Shown here piece after piece: positions 1 through 9,553 of a stretch of 25,073 bases of DNA (within the stretch, counting starts at the first letter, position 1; each line of letters begins with the position of its first letter). Under the pieces are notes generated by a model. It was given only the letters and a program-made list of their open reading frames with translations. It was not told where the DNA came from and did no database searches. The position numbers and the translations under genes are program-made. Source of the DNA: a virus; IMG/VR virus record IMGVR_UViG_3300035185_000020, positions 1 through 25,073 of that record, one strand, 5' to 3'.

Positions 1-1059
1 GTGGTCCTCGAGGCCGTCCGCGCGGAGTTCGGCGGCGATGGTCTTCAGTTCGGCCGAGTCGCCGCGCGCTTCGAGCCGGTCGGCGACCGCGATGGCGCGG
101 TCGAGCAGCGAGCGTTGGTCCGAGTCGAGTTCGATGTCGAGTCGCGACCATCGCCAGACAGCGCCGTCAGTAGCCATGTACCTGTCGGCCTTGCCGAGGT
201 CATGACCCCAGTCCTTGAGCGATGCATCGCGTGCGCTCGGCCCCTCGCGCCCCTCAACCACAAGCGGCTCGCCCTGGTCGACCTCGGACATGCGCTCGAT
301 GAACGCGATCGCCTCGACCGCGTCGTCGTAGTCGCCCTCGGTCCACTCGGACATGCGCTTCTCCTTGAGGCGGATGACGTCGTTGAGGGCCTCGCGCGCG
401 CTGGCGCGGGCGTCTCCGGACTTGCGGCTCGGGCCGGAGAACGGGTTGTCCATCCAGGCCCGCATCTCGCCCGGGGTCATGTTCACGAGCCGGGGGAATT
501 TGTCGCGGATCTCCGCCTGCTCCTCCGCGGACCGCTCGACGTCTGCAAGGCGCCGGCGAGACTGGTCCATGGCCTTGGCGATGCTCGACGCCGCTGCGCC
601 CGCATCAATCGTCAGCGCCTGTCCGTCGCGGACCAGACTGTTTACGACGGCGTCAGCCGTCTGCTTGTTGAGGCGCGCGAGCATCGACTCGAGCGTTGCG
701 CGGGCATCTCGGCGCACGCTCTCGGCCAGGCCCCGGGTCTGGTCCAGTCGCGCGAGCGCGTTGCGGATCCCGTTGCCGATCCCGACGAGCTCGCCGTCCT
801 CGACGTAGGCGACCGGCAACTTGCCGTCGGCCTGGACTGGGTCGCGGTCGCCTTCGGGGTCGAGGTCGAACACGGTGTAGCCGCGCGAGGCTCGGCGCCA
901 GTCGACACCGTCGTCGGTCTCCGCGTACCTGCGGAGCTCGGTCCTGGATCGCTGGCCATCCCAACGGCCCTCTCGCACGTCCATCGTGTCGTCGACGGTG
1001 ACGCGGAAGGCGTCAGCTCGAGGCTGCGCCAGGGCCGTGCCTGGTCCGAACCGAGTCAC
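1..1059 (-). CDS. Partial phage protein of unknown function, probably structural (3' end outside window)
   Basis: The minus strand is open from a GTG at 1059 to the window edge, giving 353 codons with no stop, so the C-terminus is missing. The GTG overlaps the TGA of the preceding 40-codon gene as GTGA, the coupling pattern used repeatedly here. The protein is rich in Asp, Glu, Arg and Ala and looks mostly helical after residue ~110. A conserved-looking central block contains MTPGEMRAWMDNPFSGP and then SEWTEGDYDDAVEAIAFIER. I cannot assign a family. Position downstream of terminase and portal suggests a head or morphogenesis gene, which is inference. The plus strand is also open here, but the minus frame has the stronger coding pattern and the right coupling. 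There is no hydrophobic segment or signal peptide. Confidence 0.75.
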   Translation of the reverse strand, partial: MTRFGPGTALAQPRADAFRVTVDDTMDVREGRWDGQRSRTELRRYAETDDGVDWRRASRGYTVFDLDPEGDRDPVQADGKLPVAYVEDGELVGIGNGIRNALARLDQTRGLAESVRRDARATLESMLARLNKQTADAVVNSLVRDGQALTIDAGAAASSIAKAMDQSRRRLADVERSAEEQAEIRDKFPRLVNMTPGEMRAWMDNPFSGPSRKSGDARASAREALNDVIRLKEKRMSEWTEGDYDDAVEAIAFIERMSEVDQGEPLVVEGREGPSARDASLKDWGHDLGKADRYMATDGAVWRWSRLDIELDSDQRSLLDRAIAVADRLEARGDSAELKTIAAELRADGLEDH

Positions 1060-1178
1060 CCGAACCTCACCACCCTCTTGCCGTCGGCGGGCCTCTCGTC
1101 GGGGCGCTTGTCGCCTCGACGCGGCTCGGGCTGCTTCTTCGACTTGTCGGTCGACGAGCGCTTCTCACCTTCGGCCAT
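1056..1178 (-). CDS. Small charged hypothetical protein (40 aa)
   Basis: The gene starts at ATG 1178 and ends with a TGA that overlaps the next gene's GTG by four bases (GTGA). It encodes a very hydrophilic Lys/Arg/Glu/Asp-rich peptide beginning MAEGEKRSSTDKSKKQPEP, with no hydrophobic residues to speak of, so it is probably disordered. It sits between the Xre regulator, whose stop is at 1243, and the large partial gene that leaves the window. A perfect palindrome lies about 55 bases upstream of its start, so it may be the first gene of a regulated unit. No family is recognised. The support is the coupling and the start position rather than homology. Confidence 0.5.
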   Translation of the reverse strand: MAEGEKRSSTDKSKKQPEPRRGDKRPDERPADGKRVVRFG

Positions 1179-1231
1179 CGCCTACGGTGGTACACGAGTG
1201 GCCGTGCGGGCGTCGCCCCGGAGCCTGTCCT

Positions 1232-1254
1232 GCGTGTCAATGCTATTGACACGC
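1232..1254. promoter_or_regulatory. Perfect 23-bp palindrome, probable repressor operator
   Basis: Two perfectly complementary 10-base arms (GCGTGTCAAT and its complement) flank a 3-base centre, gct, at 1242-1244. The site spans the stop codon of the Xre regulator and lies about 55 bases upstream of the next gene's ATG at 1178. Its minus-strand right arm contains TTGACA, a -35-like hexamer, but I see no convincing -10 at 16-18 bases. Size and symmetry fit an operator for a dimeric helix-turn-helix protein, and the adjacent Xre protein is the obvious candidate. Confidence 0.6.
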
Positions 1255-1926
1255 TGGGACAAAAAGCCCGATGGGAGACGTCGCGACGATGCCTTGCAAC
1301 GCGAGCGATGCCCTGCGCGGAACTCGAGCCAATCGGACGCGCCACAGGCCAGCCAATTTGTCTACTGCTACACGCGGAGAGCACTCTGCCGCTGCCAGTC
1401 GTTTGTCGACGTACTCGCGCGCCTCGTCCCCCGACCGGGCGCGAAGAAGCACGGAAAGACGTCCCGAGGGTTCGACTGGTCGGACCGTGGGCGCTGGCAA
1501 AAAAACAGGAATCCCATCGACACTTCGACCGGCAAGAGACGCGATCGACGCTAGCGACGACGCGCGAGCACGGAGCCGCAGGACCCCATCGCCCCGATAC
1601 GGCCACACCGAAACCGGAGCCGGGCCGTGAATCTGCGCGAGAATCTTGCGCTCCATCCACGGTGGCGGCGTGCTCCGCTCGACCTCGCCCACGACGAACT
1701 CGACCTCGAACAGGTCTCCGCCTTCCATTACGAGGTCGGCGACCGATACATCGAGGGCGCGCGCAACCTTCGACGCGGTGGCCAACAGGACACTCGAACG
1801 ACCTGTCTCGAGCATAGCCACCATGCTCCGCGACAGCCCGACACGCTCCCCGAGTTGAAGTTGGGTCAGCCCTGCGGCGACGCGCTCCGCACGAAGGCGA
1901 TCACCGAACGTCGAGCCGCGGCCCAT
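1243..1926 (-). CDS. Xre-family transcriptional regulator with a C-terminal domain
   Basis: A 227-residue protein. Residues ~8-62 form a classic Xre/Cro helix-turn-helix (FGDRLRAERVAAGLTQLQLG, then GLSRSMVAMLETGRSSV). The remaining ~160 residues are an unrecognised domain with alternating hydrophobic and basic stretches; I see no LexA/CI-type Ser-Lys protease signature. The predicted role is DNA-binding repression. The ATG at 1926 lies inside the end of the preceding 74-residue gene (26-base overlap). The stop falls in a perfect palindrome, which suggests that the protein controls the genes just downstream. A regulator inside the late-gene side of the map is unusual. It could also be an accessory (moron) regulator. 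Confidence 0.85.
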   Translation of the reverse strand: MGRGSTFGDRLRAERVAAGLTQLQLGERVGLSRSMVAMLETGRSSVLLATASKVARALDVSVADLVMEGGDLFEVEFVVGEVERSTPPPWMERKILAQIHGPAPVSVWPYRGDGVLRLRARASSLASIASLAGRSVDGIPVFLPAPTVRPVEPSGRLSVLLRARSGDEAREYVDKRLAAAECSPRVAVDKLAGLWRVRLARVPRRASLALQGIVATSPIGLFVPACQ

Positions 1927-2125
1927 GCGGTGATCCTACCACCACCCTGGAACTCCCGATCCATCGGGGCGGGGGCGGGTCTCCGAGGGCCTGGACATCG
2001 ACGCCGTCCAGAGCCGTGCGCAGTTCCGCGATCGAGATCGAGTCCTGACCGTGCCGCTCTGCGGCCACCACGAGCCTGCAGACGCTGGCCAGCGCCTTCG
2101 CCCACGACTTGATCGTCGAGCTCAT
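1901..2125 (-). CDS. Small hypothetical protein (74 aa)
   Basis: Starts at ATG 2125 (MSSTIKSWAKALASVCRLVV) and ends 26 bases inside the Xre gene. The N-terminal ~40 residues look helical (AERHGQDSISIAELRTALDG), and the C-terminal part is Pro/Arg-rich. A longer reading from 2257 would translate a 12-bp tandem repeat and was not chosen. Just upstream of the ATG a TTGCGC, 17 bases and TACTCT arrangement ends 6 bases before the start, so the gene may have its own promoter and a leaderless or near-leaderless message. No family is recognised. It may be co-transcribed with the Xre regulator. Confidence 0.5.
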   Translation of the reverse strand: MSSTIKSWAKALASVCRLVVAAERHGQDSISIAELRTALDGVDVQALGDPPPPRWIGSSRVVVGSPHGPRLDVR

Positions 2126-2147
2126 GCGCGGAGAGTACGCGACGTGG

Positions 2148-2181
2148 ACGCTGTGCGCAACGCTGTGCGCAACGCTATGCA
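2148..2181. repeat. 12-bp tandem repeat, about 2.8 copies
   Basis: The unit acgctgtgcgca occurs at 2148-2159 and again at 2160-2171, followed by a partial third copy, acgctatgca, at 2172-2181. It lies in the ~80-base gap between the 69-residue gene and the 74-residue gene, directly upstream of the latter's start. The placement suggests a protein-binding array controlling the Xre-containing unit, but replication slippage alone could also produce it. Confidence 0.7.
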
Positions 2182-2207
2182 CGCCTAAGCGCAAGCGCGA
2201 GACATTC

Positions 2208-2417
2208 TCAGCGAGGCTCTCGCCACCTTCCATCCCTGCGCTCGATAAGCTCGGCAAGCGCGCGGGCCACCATCAGGCCCACGGGAGCGTTGAAGTCGAC
2301 GATGCCTGCGGCGTCGAGGCATACGGCGTCCATGTCTGCCTGTGATGGGCGCTCGTCGACCCGGCCGAGCACACGGTCGAGAACGTCCGGCGCGATGCTA
2401 GTGACTGGGTCGCTCAT
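2208..2417 (-). CDS. Small hypothetical protein (69 aa)
   Basis: Starts at ATG 2417, which overlaps the TGA of the preceding (frameshifted) coding segment as ATGA. The protein begins MSDPVTSIAPDVLDRVLGRV and is acidic and probably helical, ending in a basic tail (RRDGRWREPR). No transmembrane segment or metal-binding motif is visible and no family is recognised. It is the last gene before the gap carrying the 12-bp tandem repeat. Confidence 0.6.
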   Translation of the reverse strand: MSDPVTSIAPDVLDRVLGRVDERPSQADMDAVCLDAAGIVDFNAPVGLMVARALAELIERRDGRWREPR

Positions 2418-2862
2418 CGGGTCGGATCCGAATCCCGCGAGGAAACGCCGTCGTCATCGTCGGGGTCATCCCAGGCTTCCTGCTCGGCGCGGTCACGCTC
2501 GGCTCGCGCGTTTTTGGCGTCCCACCTGCACGCGACCATCTGTGCGTAGAAAGCCGCCAGCGGGCCGCGAGAGCGTCGGCTTCGGACCCTTCGATCTCGT
2601 CGCCCATCCTGTCGCGAACGAGCTCCCGATGAATCCTGAGCAGTCGGCCCGTCATCTTCCAGGCCGCGATGTAGTCCCGGCGTTCCAGGCCGTCTGCTCG
2701 CATAGACTCCCACAGAGCCTCGTCTGGTTCGCCCAGGCTGGACTCGAGGTCGACCAATGTTGAATCGGCCCAGGCGCGTGCCTCGGGGCTAAGCTTGAGG
2801 GTTGCGCCGGTGGGCTCTGGCGTCTCGGCGCTCATCGGTGCCAGTTCCCGCGCGGCCTTCAT
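2398..2862 (-). CDS. Hypothetical protein, frameshifted; 5' part of a broken or recoded gene
   Basis: From ATG 2862 this reads 154 residues, but only the first part looks coding (MSAETPEPTG..., then LSPEARAWADSTLVDLESSL and DYIAAWKMTGRLLRIHRELV). After residue ~100 the composition turns random, while the -1 frame becomes clearly protein-like up to a stop at 2414 that couples to the next ATG. The same frame is also open and coding-like upstream, back to about 3015 just after the portal stop, but it has no ATG/GTG/TTG there. The true gene may therefore start further upstream with a rare start such as the CTG at 3009. A single extra base near 2560 would restore one continuous frame. The protein is probably helical, of unknown function, and encoded directly after the portal. 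Confidence 0.5.
   Translation of the reverse strand: MKAARELAPMSAETPEPTGATLKLSPEARAWADSTLVDLESSLGEPDEALWESMRADGLERRDYIAAWKMTGRLLRIHRELVRDRMGDEIEGSEADALAARWRLSTHRWSRAGGTPKTREPSVTAPSRKPGMTPTMTTAFPRGIRIRPDERPSH
2414..2557 (-). pseudogene. Frame-shifted 3' part of the preceding gene
   Basis: In the -1 frame relative to the upstream part, codons from about 2557 read AAFYAQMVACRWDAKNAR and continue to an Asp-rich stretch (DDPDDDDG) and a TGA at 2414-2416. That TGA overlaps the ATG of the 69-residue gene as ATGA, so this is the frame the cell uses at the end. An internal ATG at 2539 could give a separate 41-residue protein, but there is no clear ribosome site for it. Possible explanations are a one-base deletion in the phage, a sequencing error, or programmed -1 frameshifting. 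No canonical X-XXY-YYZ slippery heptamer is visible. Confidence 0.45.
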
Positions 2863-3045
2863 GAGGCCTTGCCAGTTGGTGTCGACGGGAAGTCCGAGCG
2901 CCCGAGCCAGTTGCGTCGAGTGGACAAGCGTCGCCGCTTTGCGGGCAAAGGCGCTCGCCGCGAACTCTTCGAATTCCTCGGCGAATGCTGCCGCGATGGC
3001 TTCTTCCAGGAGGACACTTCTGAACCGTTTTTATTCCGCTGCACG

Positions 3046-5310
<2,265 letters not shown>

Positions 5311-5346
5311 GGGTGCCTCGGCGCCAGGCTACCACGGGCCCGCAAA

Positions 5347-5463
5347 CTAGATCTCAAGCCATCGGATGGGGCGTCCACACACACGACGCACCGCGCCGCG
5401 AATCTCGAGCCGGTAGAGTGATTGGTGGGCTAGCGGGGCGCTGACGTTCCGGGGGCGTCTCAC
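5347..5463 (-). CDS. Small basic hypothetical protein (38 aa)
   Basis: GTG at 5463 overlaps the terminase TGA as GTGA, and the frame runs 38 codons to TAG at 5347. The peptide is Arg-rich with amphipathic character (LYRLEIRGAVRRVCGRPIRW). Without it, the stretch from terminase to portal would be an unusual 149-base gap. No family is recognised; small proteins between terminase and portal are common in phages. The support is the coupling pattern and codon use only. The remaining 36 bases before the portal ATG contain TGGTAGCCT, a motif also seen upstream of the muramidase. Confidence 0.45.
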   Translation of the reverse strand: MRRPRNVSAPLAHQSLYRLEIRGAVRRVCGRPIRWLEI

Positions 5464-7091
5464 CGCGCCCTCGTGATCCGCCTGATCTTCCTCGGCTTCG
5501 GCTTCGGTATCGATGGCGGCCCGTCGACCTCGACCGACTGCTCGCACAACGCCAGCGAGAACGCCCCGTCGGCGTGGCGCTTCTGCCTGCGCCCCGTCGT
5601 GGTCGTCCGCTGCGGCGCCACGATCTTGCCCTTGACCGTCCGCAGGCTGGTCAGGTCGCCGAGCATCGGGCCGTGGTGACGGGGCAGCAGCCACGACTGG
5701 GCGAGCAGGTGCTTCTCGATGGTCGTGAACTTCGGGTTGTGCCAGCCGCTGTTGATGTTGACCGCCTTGATGACTCCGGCCGTCTGAAGTTGGCAGCGCT
5801 CTGCCGATGGGCCGCCGTTGCCGCCCTTGTCAGCCGCTCCCCCGCGGAGGTTTCGGAGGTGCGCCCAGAGGAAGTCCTGGACCAGGTCCTGCTCGGGCCA
5901 GGGCACGTTCTCTAGCTCGATGACCAAGCGCGCCTCGCGAACGCGCGACCGCTTAACCGCGGCGAGGGTGAACACGCTGAGGTTGGTCGTTCGCCCGTAG
6001 TCCAGGCCCGCGTGGATAGCGTCGCCCTCGCGGTTGATCCGCTCGAGCGCGGGCGCGACGTGGGTCTCGAGCCACTGGCGCATCGTGTTGAGCCGGCGTT
6101 CAGCCTCAGCAGCGCCGGCGTCCTCGGTGTCCCACGACTCGGTCGCCCGCCCGACCTGGTCGCCGTTGACCCACGCGGTCGGCACCGCTCCGCCTTCGAC
6201 CTCGAAGATCGTGCAGATGTCGGGGCCGAGGGTCAGGCACCGCTCAACGACGGCGTGCGGGATCTTCTTGCCTCCACCTTGATCGGCGATGCCCTCGCAC
6301 TCCTGCGGAAACGTCCCCGGATAAACCGTGGTGCGCAACCACTCCACGTATTCGACTTCAGCCTGTGCCGACCACCGTTGGCCGCTCTTCCTGCACATGC
6401 GTCGAAACAGACCCTGTTCGAGCGCGTCGTAGATGTAGGTCTCATGCAGGCTGATGTCTTTGGCTGGGTTGTGAGGCCTGCCCTCAGCAATCCTGTCCTG
6501 CGCCGCCGCCCTTGCCCGCTGCACGAGCCGGTAAAACTCGTTGTCGGTGCCAAAGTAGGTCGAGATAATTGCAAGGCGACCGGCCCACATGAGAGACCCA
6601 GCAGCGGCTGTCATCCACTCGTCAACCGGAGCCTGCGCGGCCTCATCAAGAATCGCGTAACAGTCCTTCTTGCCGCGCATCTTCGCGGGCCTCGTCGGCA
6701 GGGCGAAGATCGAGTACCCGCTGGGGAAGTCAATCCGGTAGGCCAGGATCGCGGAGCCGTTGGAATCCGTGAACCAGTCGTCGCCCTCGATGATGTCAGA
6801 CGCCTCGGCGCACGCCTGGATCATCGGCGTGAACCAGCCGATCCACTTCGAGCAGTCCTCGATGAATCCGCGGGCATCCTCCTGCGAGGTTGTCATGAAG
6901 TAGACGTGGAGCCCGCCCTCGCCATGTGCCGAGGCCGCGACCACGACGGCTTCAGCCGCCGTGGTCCAGGTGATCCCGATCTGCCGCGACTTCGCCGATA
7001 CCTTGATCTTGCTGCGGTCGTAGAACCAGCGGCGCTGGTACTCAAGCAGCGCGTACTCTTCGCTGTCGTCTTGGGGCGCTACGAGTTGCAC
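5460..7091 (-). CDS. terL: Terminase large subunit
   Basis: A 543-residue packaging motor with an ATPase that drives DNA into the procapsid and a nuclease that cuts it. The N-terminal ATPase has the degenerate Walker A of terminases (SAKSRQIGIT, residues 32-41), a YFMTTSQEDA strand-helix, and Walker B YAILDEAAQ (Asp149-Glu150). TFPQECEG at ~260 and the RNase-H-like nuclease start GLDYGRTTNLSVF (Asp364) follow. The layout resembles Mu gp28-type/Terminase_6 proteins. The start is GTG 7091, three bases after the stop of the 92-residue gene. It is followed by a coupled 38-codon gene and then the portal, the usual packaging order. The length is typical for the family. Confidence 0.9.
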   Translation of the reverse strand: MQLVAPQDDSEEYALLEYQRRWFYDRSKIKVSAKSRQIGITWTTAAEAVVVAASAHGEGGLHVYFMTTSQEDARGFIEDCSKWIGWFTPMIQACAEASDIIEGDDWFTDSNGSAILAYRIDFPSGYSIFALPTRPAKMRGKKDCYAILDEAAQAPVDEWMTAAAGSLMWAGRLAIISTYFGTDNEFYRLVQRARAAAQDRIAEGRPHNPAKDISLHETYIYDALEQGLFRRMCRKSGQRWSAQAEVEYVEWLRTTVYPGTFPQECEGIADQGGGKKIPHAVVERCLTLGPDICTIFEVEGGAVPTAWVNGDQVGRATESWDTEDAGAAEAERRLNTMRQWLETHVAPALERINREGDAIHAGLDYGRTTNLSVFTLAAVKRSRVREARLVIELENVPWPEQDLVQDFLWAHLRNLRGGAADKGGNGGPSAERCQLQTAGVIKAVNINSGWHNPKFTTIEKHLLAQSWLLPRHHGPMLGDLTSLRTVKGKIVAPQRTTTTGRRQKRHADGAFSLALCEQSVEVDGPPSIPKPKPRKIRRITRAR

Positions 7092-7094
7092 CCG

Positions 7095-7373
7095 TCAAGG
7101 GTACAGGAACGGCGAGAGCGGGTCCGGATATCGCACGAGCACGACGACGGCGAACGGGGCTGCCGTGCGCCCGTGGCATGACCACTCCCAGGACCGCAGG
7201 CTCACGTCGAGCACGATGGCGCCGTTGAGGATGCGCCAAGGGCCCGCGCAGGTGTTGCGGTAGGGCGTGTGGTCCAGTGTGGTCCAGCGGCGCCGCACGA
7301 TGAACTCGAACAGCGTCCGGGGCGGGGGCTCTGTCGAGCAGGCCGCGTCCCCGCGCAGACAGGACCCGGTCAC
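7095..7373 (-). CDS. Hypothetical protein (92 aa) upstream of terminase
   Basis: Starts at GTG 7373, overlapping the TGA of the 393-residue gene as GTGA, and ends 3 bases before the terminase start. The protein has two N-terminal Cys residues, a basic/aromatic middle (FIVRRRWTTLDHTPYRN) and a hydrophobic strand near the C-terminus (FAVVVLVRYPDPLSPF). No signal peptide or family is recognised. Its position immediately before terL would suit a small-terminase-like or head-associated role, but the sequence shows no helix-turn-helix, so this is only positional inference. Confidence 0.55.
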   Translation of the reverse strand: MTGSCLRGDAACSTEPPPRTLFEFIVRRRWTTLDHTPYRNTCAGPWRILNGAIVLDVSLRSWEWSCHGRTAAPFAVVVLVRYPDPLSPFLYP

Positions 7374-8551
7374 GCGTCACCCTTGGCGGCGTCGAGAGCA
7401 GCGCGGAGCCTCCCCTCGGCCAGTCGAGCCTCGCGGTCCTCGCCGGGGTTCAAGGCAAGCCAGACGAACATCTCTAAGTCGAACTCGACCGCCCCTATGA
7501 GCGCGTCGAGCCGGGCCTTGGTGGCTTCGGCGTTGGACTGCCAACGCTCCGCCGCAATCTCGGCTTCGCGCGCGGTGTCCTCGGCTTGCTTCCACGGCGA
7601 AGGCGGCTCGACACTGACCGCCTCGCCGTCGCGCGCGGGCCGTGGCTCGCCGTCCTCGCCCACGACCATCCCGAGGCCGTCGGACAGTCCTGCGCGCCCC
7701 AGGCTCAGTCGCTTGCAGACACCCTCGCATCCGGGCATCGGGCCGTGCATGCTGCGCCAGCACTCGCCCAGCCTGACGCAGTCCGGGTGGTACTCGGCGC
7801 TGGCACCCGGGTGGCTGGGCGGCCTCGGACGTCGCTCGCCCACGGCTCGGGCGTAGCCATGGCGCTGCTCGGCCTCGATGAGGCGCCAAACTGCCGCGCC
7901 GAGCTCGCCAGGCTCGGAGACACGCGGGAAGAGGCTGGAGACCGCGCTGGCCCAGTCGGGCCCGTCGTCGCTCGCCCCCTTAGTGGGACCCCGCTTGATG
8001 CTAGCGCATTGGTCGAGGAACACATTCATCGCCTTCCATGCGCTCGAATCCATGGGCTTGGGGGCATGTTCGGCGATGAATTCACGGAGTGTAGCGGCGG
8101 CCTGCTCGGCGCTAGCGTCGAGTCCGGGCTCGTCGTCGCTCGCGGGGAGCCGCTCCCGGTAGGCCCGGACAGCGGCGTCGGCATCCCGGGCGGCGAGCGG
8201 TCCGTTGCCCGCCCGCGTGCGCGCTACGGTGAGCCAGAGTTCGCGCTCCTCGGACGTCTCCAGGGTGATGGTCCCTGGCAAGACCTTGCCGCCCTCGCCT
8301 GCAACCAGCCGGTCGATGGCGTCGCGCACCGGGGTGCCAGGTTGGCCGAAGACCCAAGACGCGGCGCCAAGCCGCGCGAGACACGCCGCGCGCGCGTCGT
8401 CCCAGGTCTCGCTCGTCTCGCTCAATCCATGGATCGAGAAAAAGGCGTGGCCCCTGGCCATCAGGTCGCCGTGATCGAAGATGTCGACACCGACGACCGA
8501 TCCGGTCTCGACGTCGATGATCAGGTTCGCGTGCGCTGTGCTCATGGTCAC
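7370..8551 (-). CDS. Hypothetical protein (393 aa), possibly packaging-associated
   Basis: From GTG 8551 (an ATG follows at 8545 and is an equally good start) the frame gives ~393 residues. The first ~60 residues resemble a compact alpha/beta unit (NLIIDVETGSVVGVDIFDHG). The middle is an acidic helical region, followed by a Cys cluster (CVRLGECW, then PGCEGVCKRL) that could bind a metal. The C-terminal ~80 residues look like a coiled coil (AREAEIAAERWQSNAEATKA). The gene couples to the 92-residue gene by GTGA. No family is recognised. Placement upstream of terL and the C-terminal helices could suit a small-terminase or scaffold role, but this is a guess. Confidence 0.65.
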   Translation of the reverse strand: MTMSTAHANLIIDVETGSVVGVDIFDHGDLMARGHAFFSIHGLSETSETWDDARAACLARLGAASWVFGQPGTPVRDAIDRLVAGEGGKVLPGTITLETSEERELWLTVARTRAGNGPLAARDADAAVRAYRERLPASDDEPGLDASAEQAAATLREFIAEHAPKPMDSSAWKAMNVFLDQCASIKRGPTKGASDDGPDWASAVSSLFPRVSEPGELGAAVWRLIEAEQRHGYARAVGERRPRPPSHPGASAEYHPDCVRLGECWRSMHGPMPGCEGVCKRLSLGRAGLSDGLGMVVGEDGEPRPARDGEAVSVEPPSPWKQAEDTAREAEIAAERWQSNAEATKARLDALIGAVEFDLEMFVWLALNPGEDREARLAEGRLRAALDAAKGDA

Positions 8552-8572
8552 GCGAACACGACGGCCGCGGCT

Positions 8573-9553
8573 TCATTCCCACCCATCAAACTCGACCCGC
8601 ACCGAATCTCGGCCGAGCATGACCTCCGAGCCGAGCACTGTCAGGCCTCGGCGCTCGACGAGGCCTGCACACTCACAGGCCGTGAGAAGCCCCCGTACCC
8701 ACGCGCAGTCGTGCTTGGCGAGGACCCCGAAGGTCGAGACCGCGTCGAGCCCCTCGTGCCGGATGCATCCCGTCGCGCGACCGACGAGCAGGTCGGCGAC
8801 CACGTCGAGGGTGTAGCGCCCGGCGACGCGCGCCACGCCCGACAGCGCCTTGCGCACGATGACCAGGCGGCGCTCGTCCTCGAACTCCAGCGCGATCGCC
8901 TCCGCGTCGTCGACGGCCTCGAACTCCTCGTCGAGCCCAGGGCCGTGACCGTCCGCCCCCGAATTATCCTCGGGGATCGGCGGAGGCTCGTCGGCGAAGA
9001 TCAGCGCGCGGGCCCAACCCGGTAGGCTCGCGCGCGGGGCGACCACGGAGCGGAAGCTCCGACGCGGCGCCGGGGCCCGATCCGGCTCGGGCTCGGCGTG
9101 GGTCGGGGGCGCCGACTTCTCCGGCCTCCGATCGGCCTCCATGTCCTCGCGCCAGCGCGCCAGCGCTGCGTCCGCTGTTCGCGCAAACGCTCGGCCGATC
9201 TCGCTCGTCCGCGCGTCGACATCGTCGCGGCTCAACCCAACGGCCTCGGCGAGCTCGTCGATCGCCAGGACCCGCGGGTCGAGGTCCGCGCGGGGGATCC
9301 CGGGGCAGTAGGGGAGTGACGGCGGGTGCTGGCCGCGGGCCAGAATCTCGACGGTGCGGATCATGGCCTCGAGCTCGGGCGTGGGGGCGAGGGGGTCGGC
9401 GTCAGCGTGCTCGGCCCGAAGCCATGCGGACCAGGACACCCTGACGAGCTTGGGCGCGGAGAGCTCGAGCACGGCCTGGGCCCGATGGTGGGTCACCAGG
9501 ACCTTGGCGCGGTCGTGGACCATGCGCCGGATGACCCAGTGCCGATCGCTCAT
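8573..9553 (-). CDS. Protein with a C-terminal RecQ RQC-like winged-helix domain
   Basis: A 326-residue protein from ATG 9553 (ATGA overlap with the upstream gene). The N-terminal ~150 residues are helical with no recognised fold. A Pro-rich linker leads to residues ~225-320, which resemble the RQC winged helix of RecQ helicases: RKALSGVARVAGRYTLDVVA, then GLDAVSTFGVLAKH and AWVRGLLTACECAGLVERRG. In RecQ this domain binds duplex DNA and promotes strand separation. No helicase motor (Walker A/B) is present, so this would be a stand-alone DNA-binding use of the fold. The RQC assignment is from pattern resemblance and is moderately confident; a plain winged helix is the alternative. Confidence 0.7.
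   Translation of the reverse strand: MSDRHWVIRRMVHDRAKVLVTHHRAQAVLELSAPKLVRVSWSAWLRAEHADADPLAPTPELEAMIRTVEILARGQHPPSLPYCPGIPRADLDPRVLAIDELAEAVGLSRDDVDARTSEIGRAFARTADAALARWREDMEADRRPEKSAPPTHAEPEPDRAPAPRRSFRSVVAPRASLPGWARALIFADEPPPIPEDNSGADGHGPGLDEEFEAVDDAEAIALEFEDERRLVIVRKALSGVARVAGRYTLDVVADLLVGRATGCIRHEGLDAVSTFGVLAKHDCAWVRGLLTACECAGLVERRGLTVLGSEVMLGRDSVRVEFDGWE

Noticed and set aside
1225-1242. TTGACA as a complete promoter at the Xre stop codon
   Set aside because: No -10-like hexamer at 16-18 bases; the hexamer is better explained as part of the palindrome.
1-1554. Long plus-strand open frame of 517 codons
   Set aside because: Antisense to the minus-strand gene 1-1059 and the Xre gene; it reads across the operator palindrome, has low-complexity composition and no ribosome site.
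2540-2590. Programmed -1 ribosomal frameshift site
   Set aside because: No X-XXY-YYZ heptamer or clear stimulatory hairpin at the frame change; deletion or sequence error is as likely.
7586-9025. Plus-strand open frame of 479 codons
   Set aside because: Runs antisense across two minus genes with different frames; no motif or start site.
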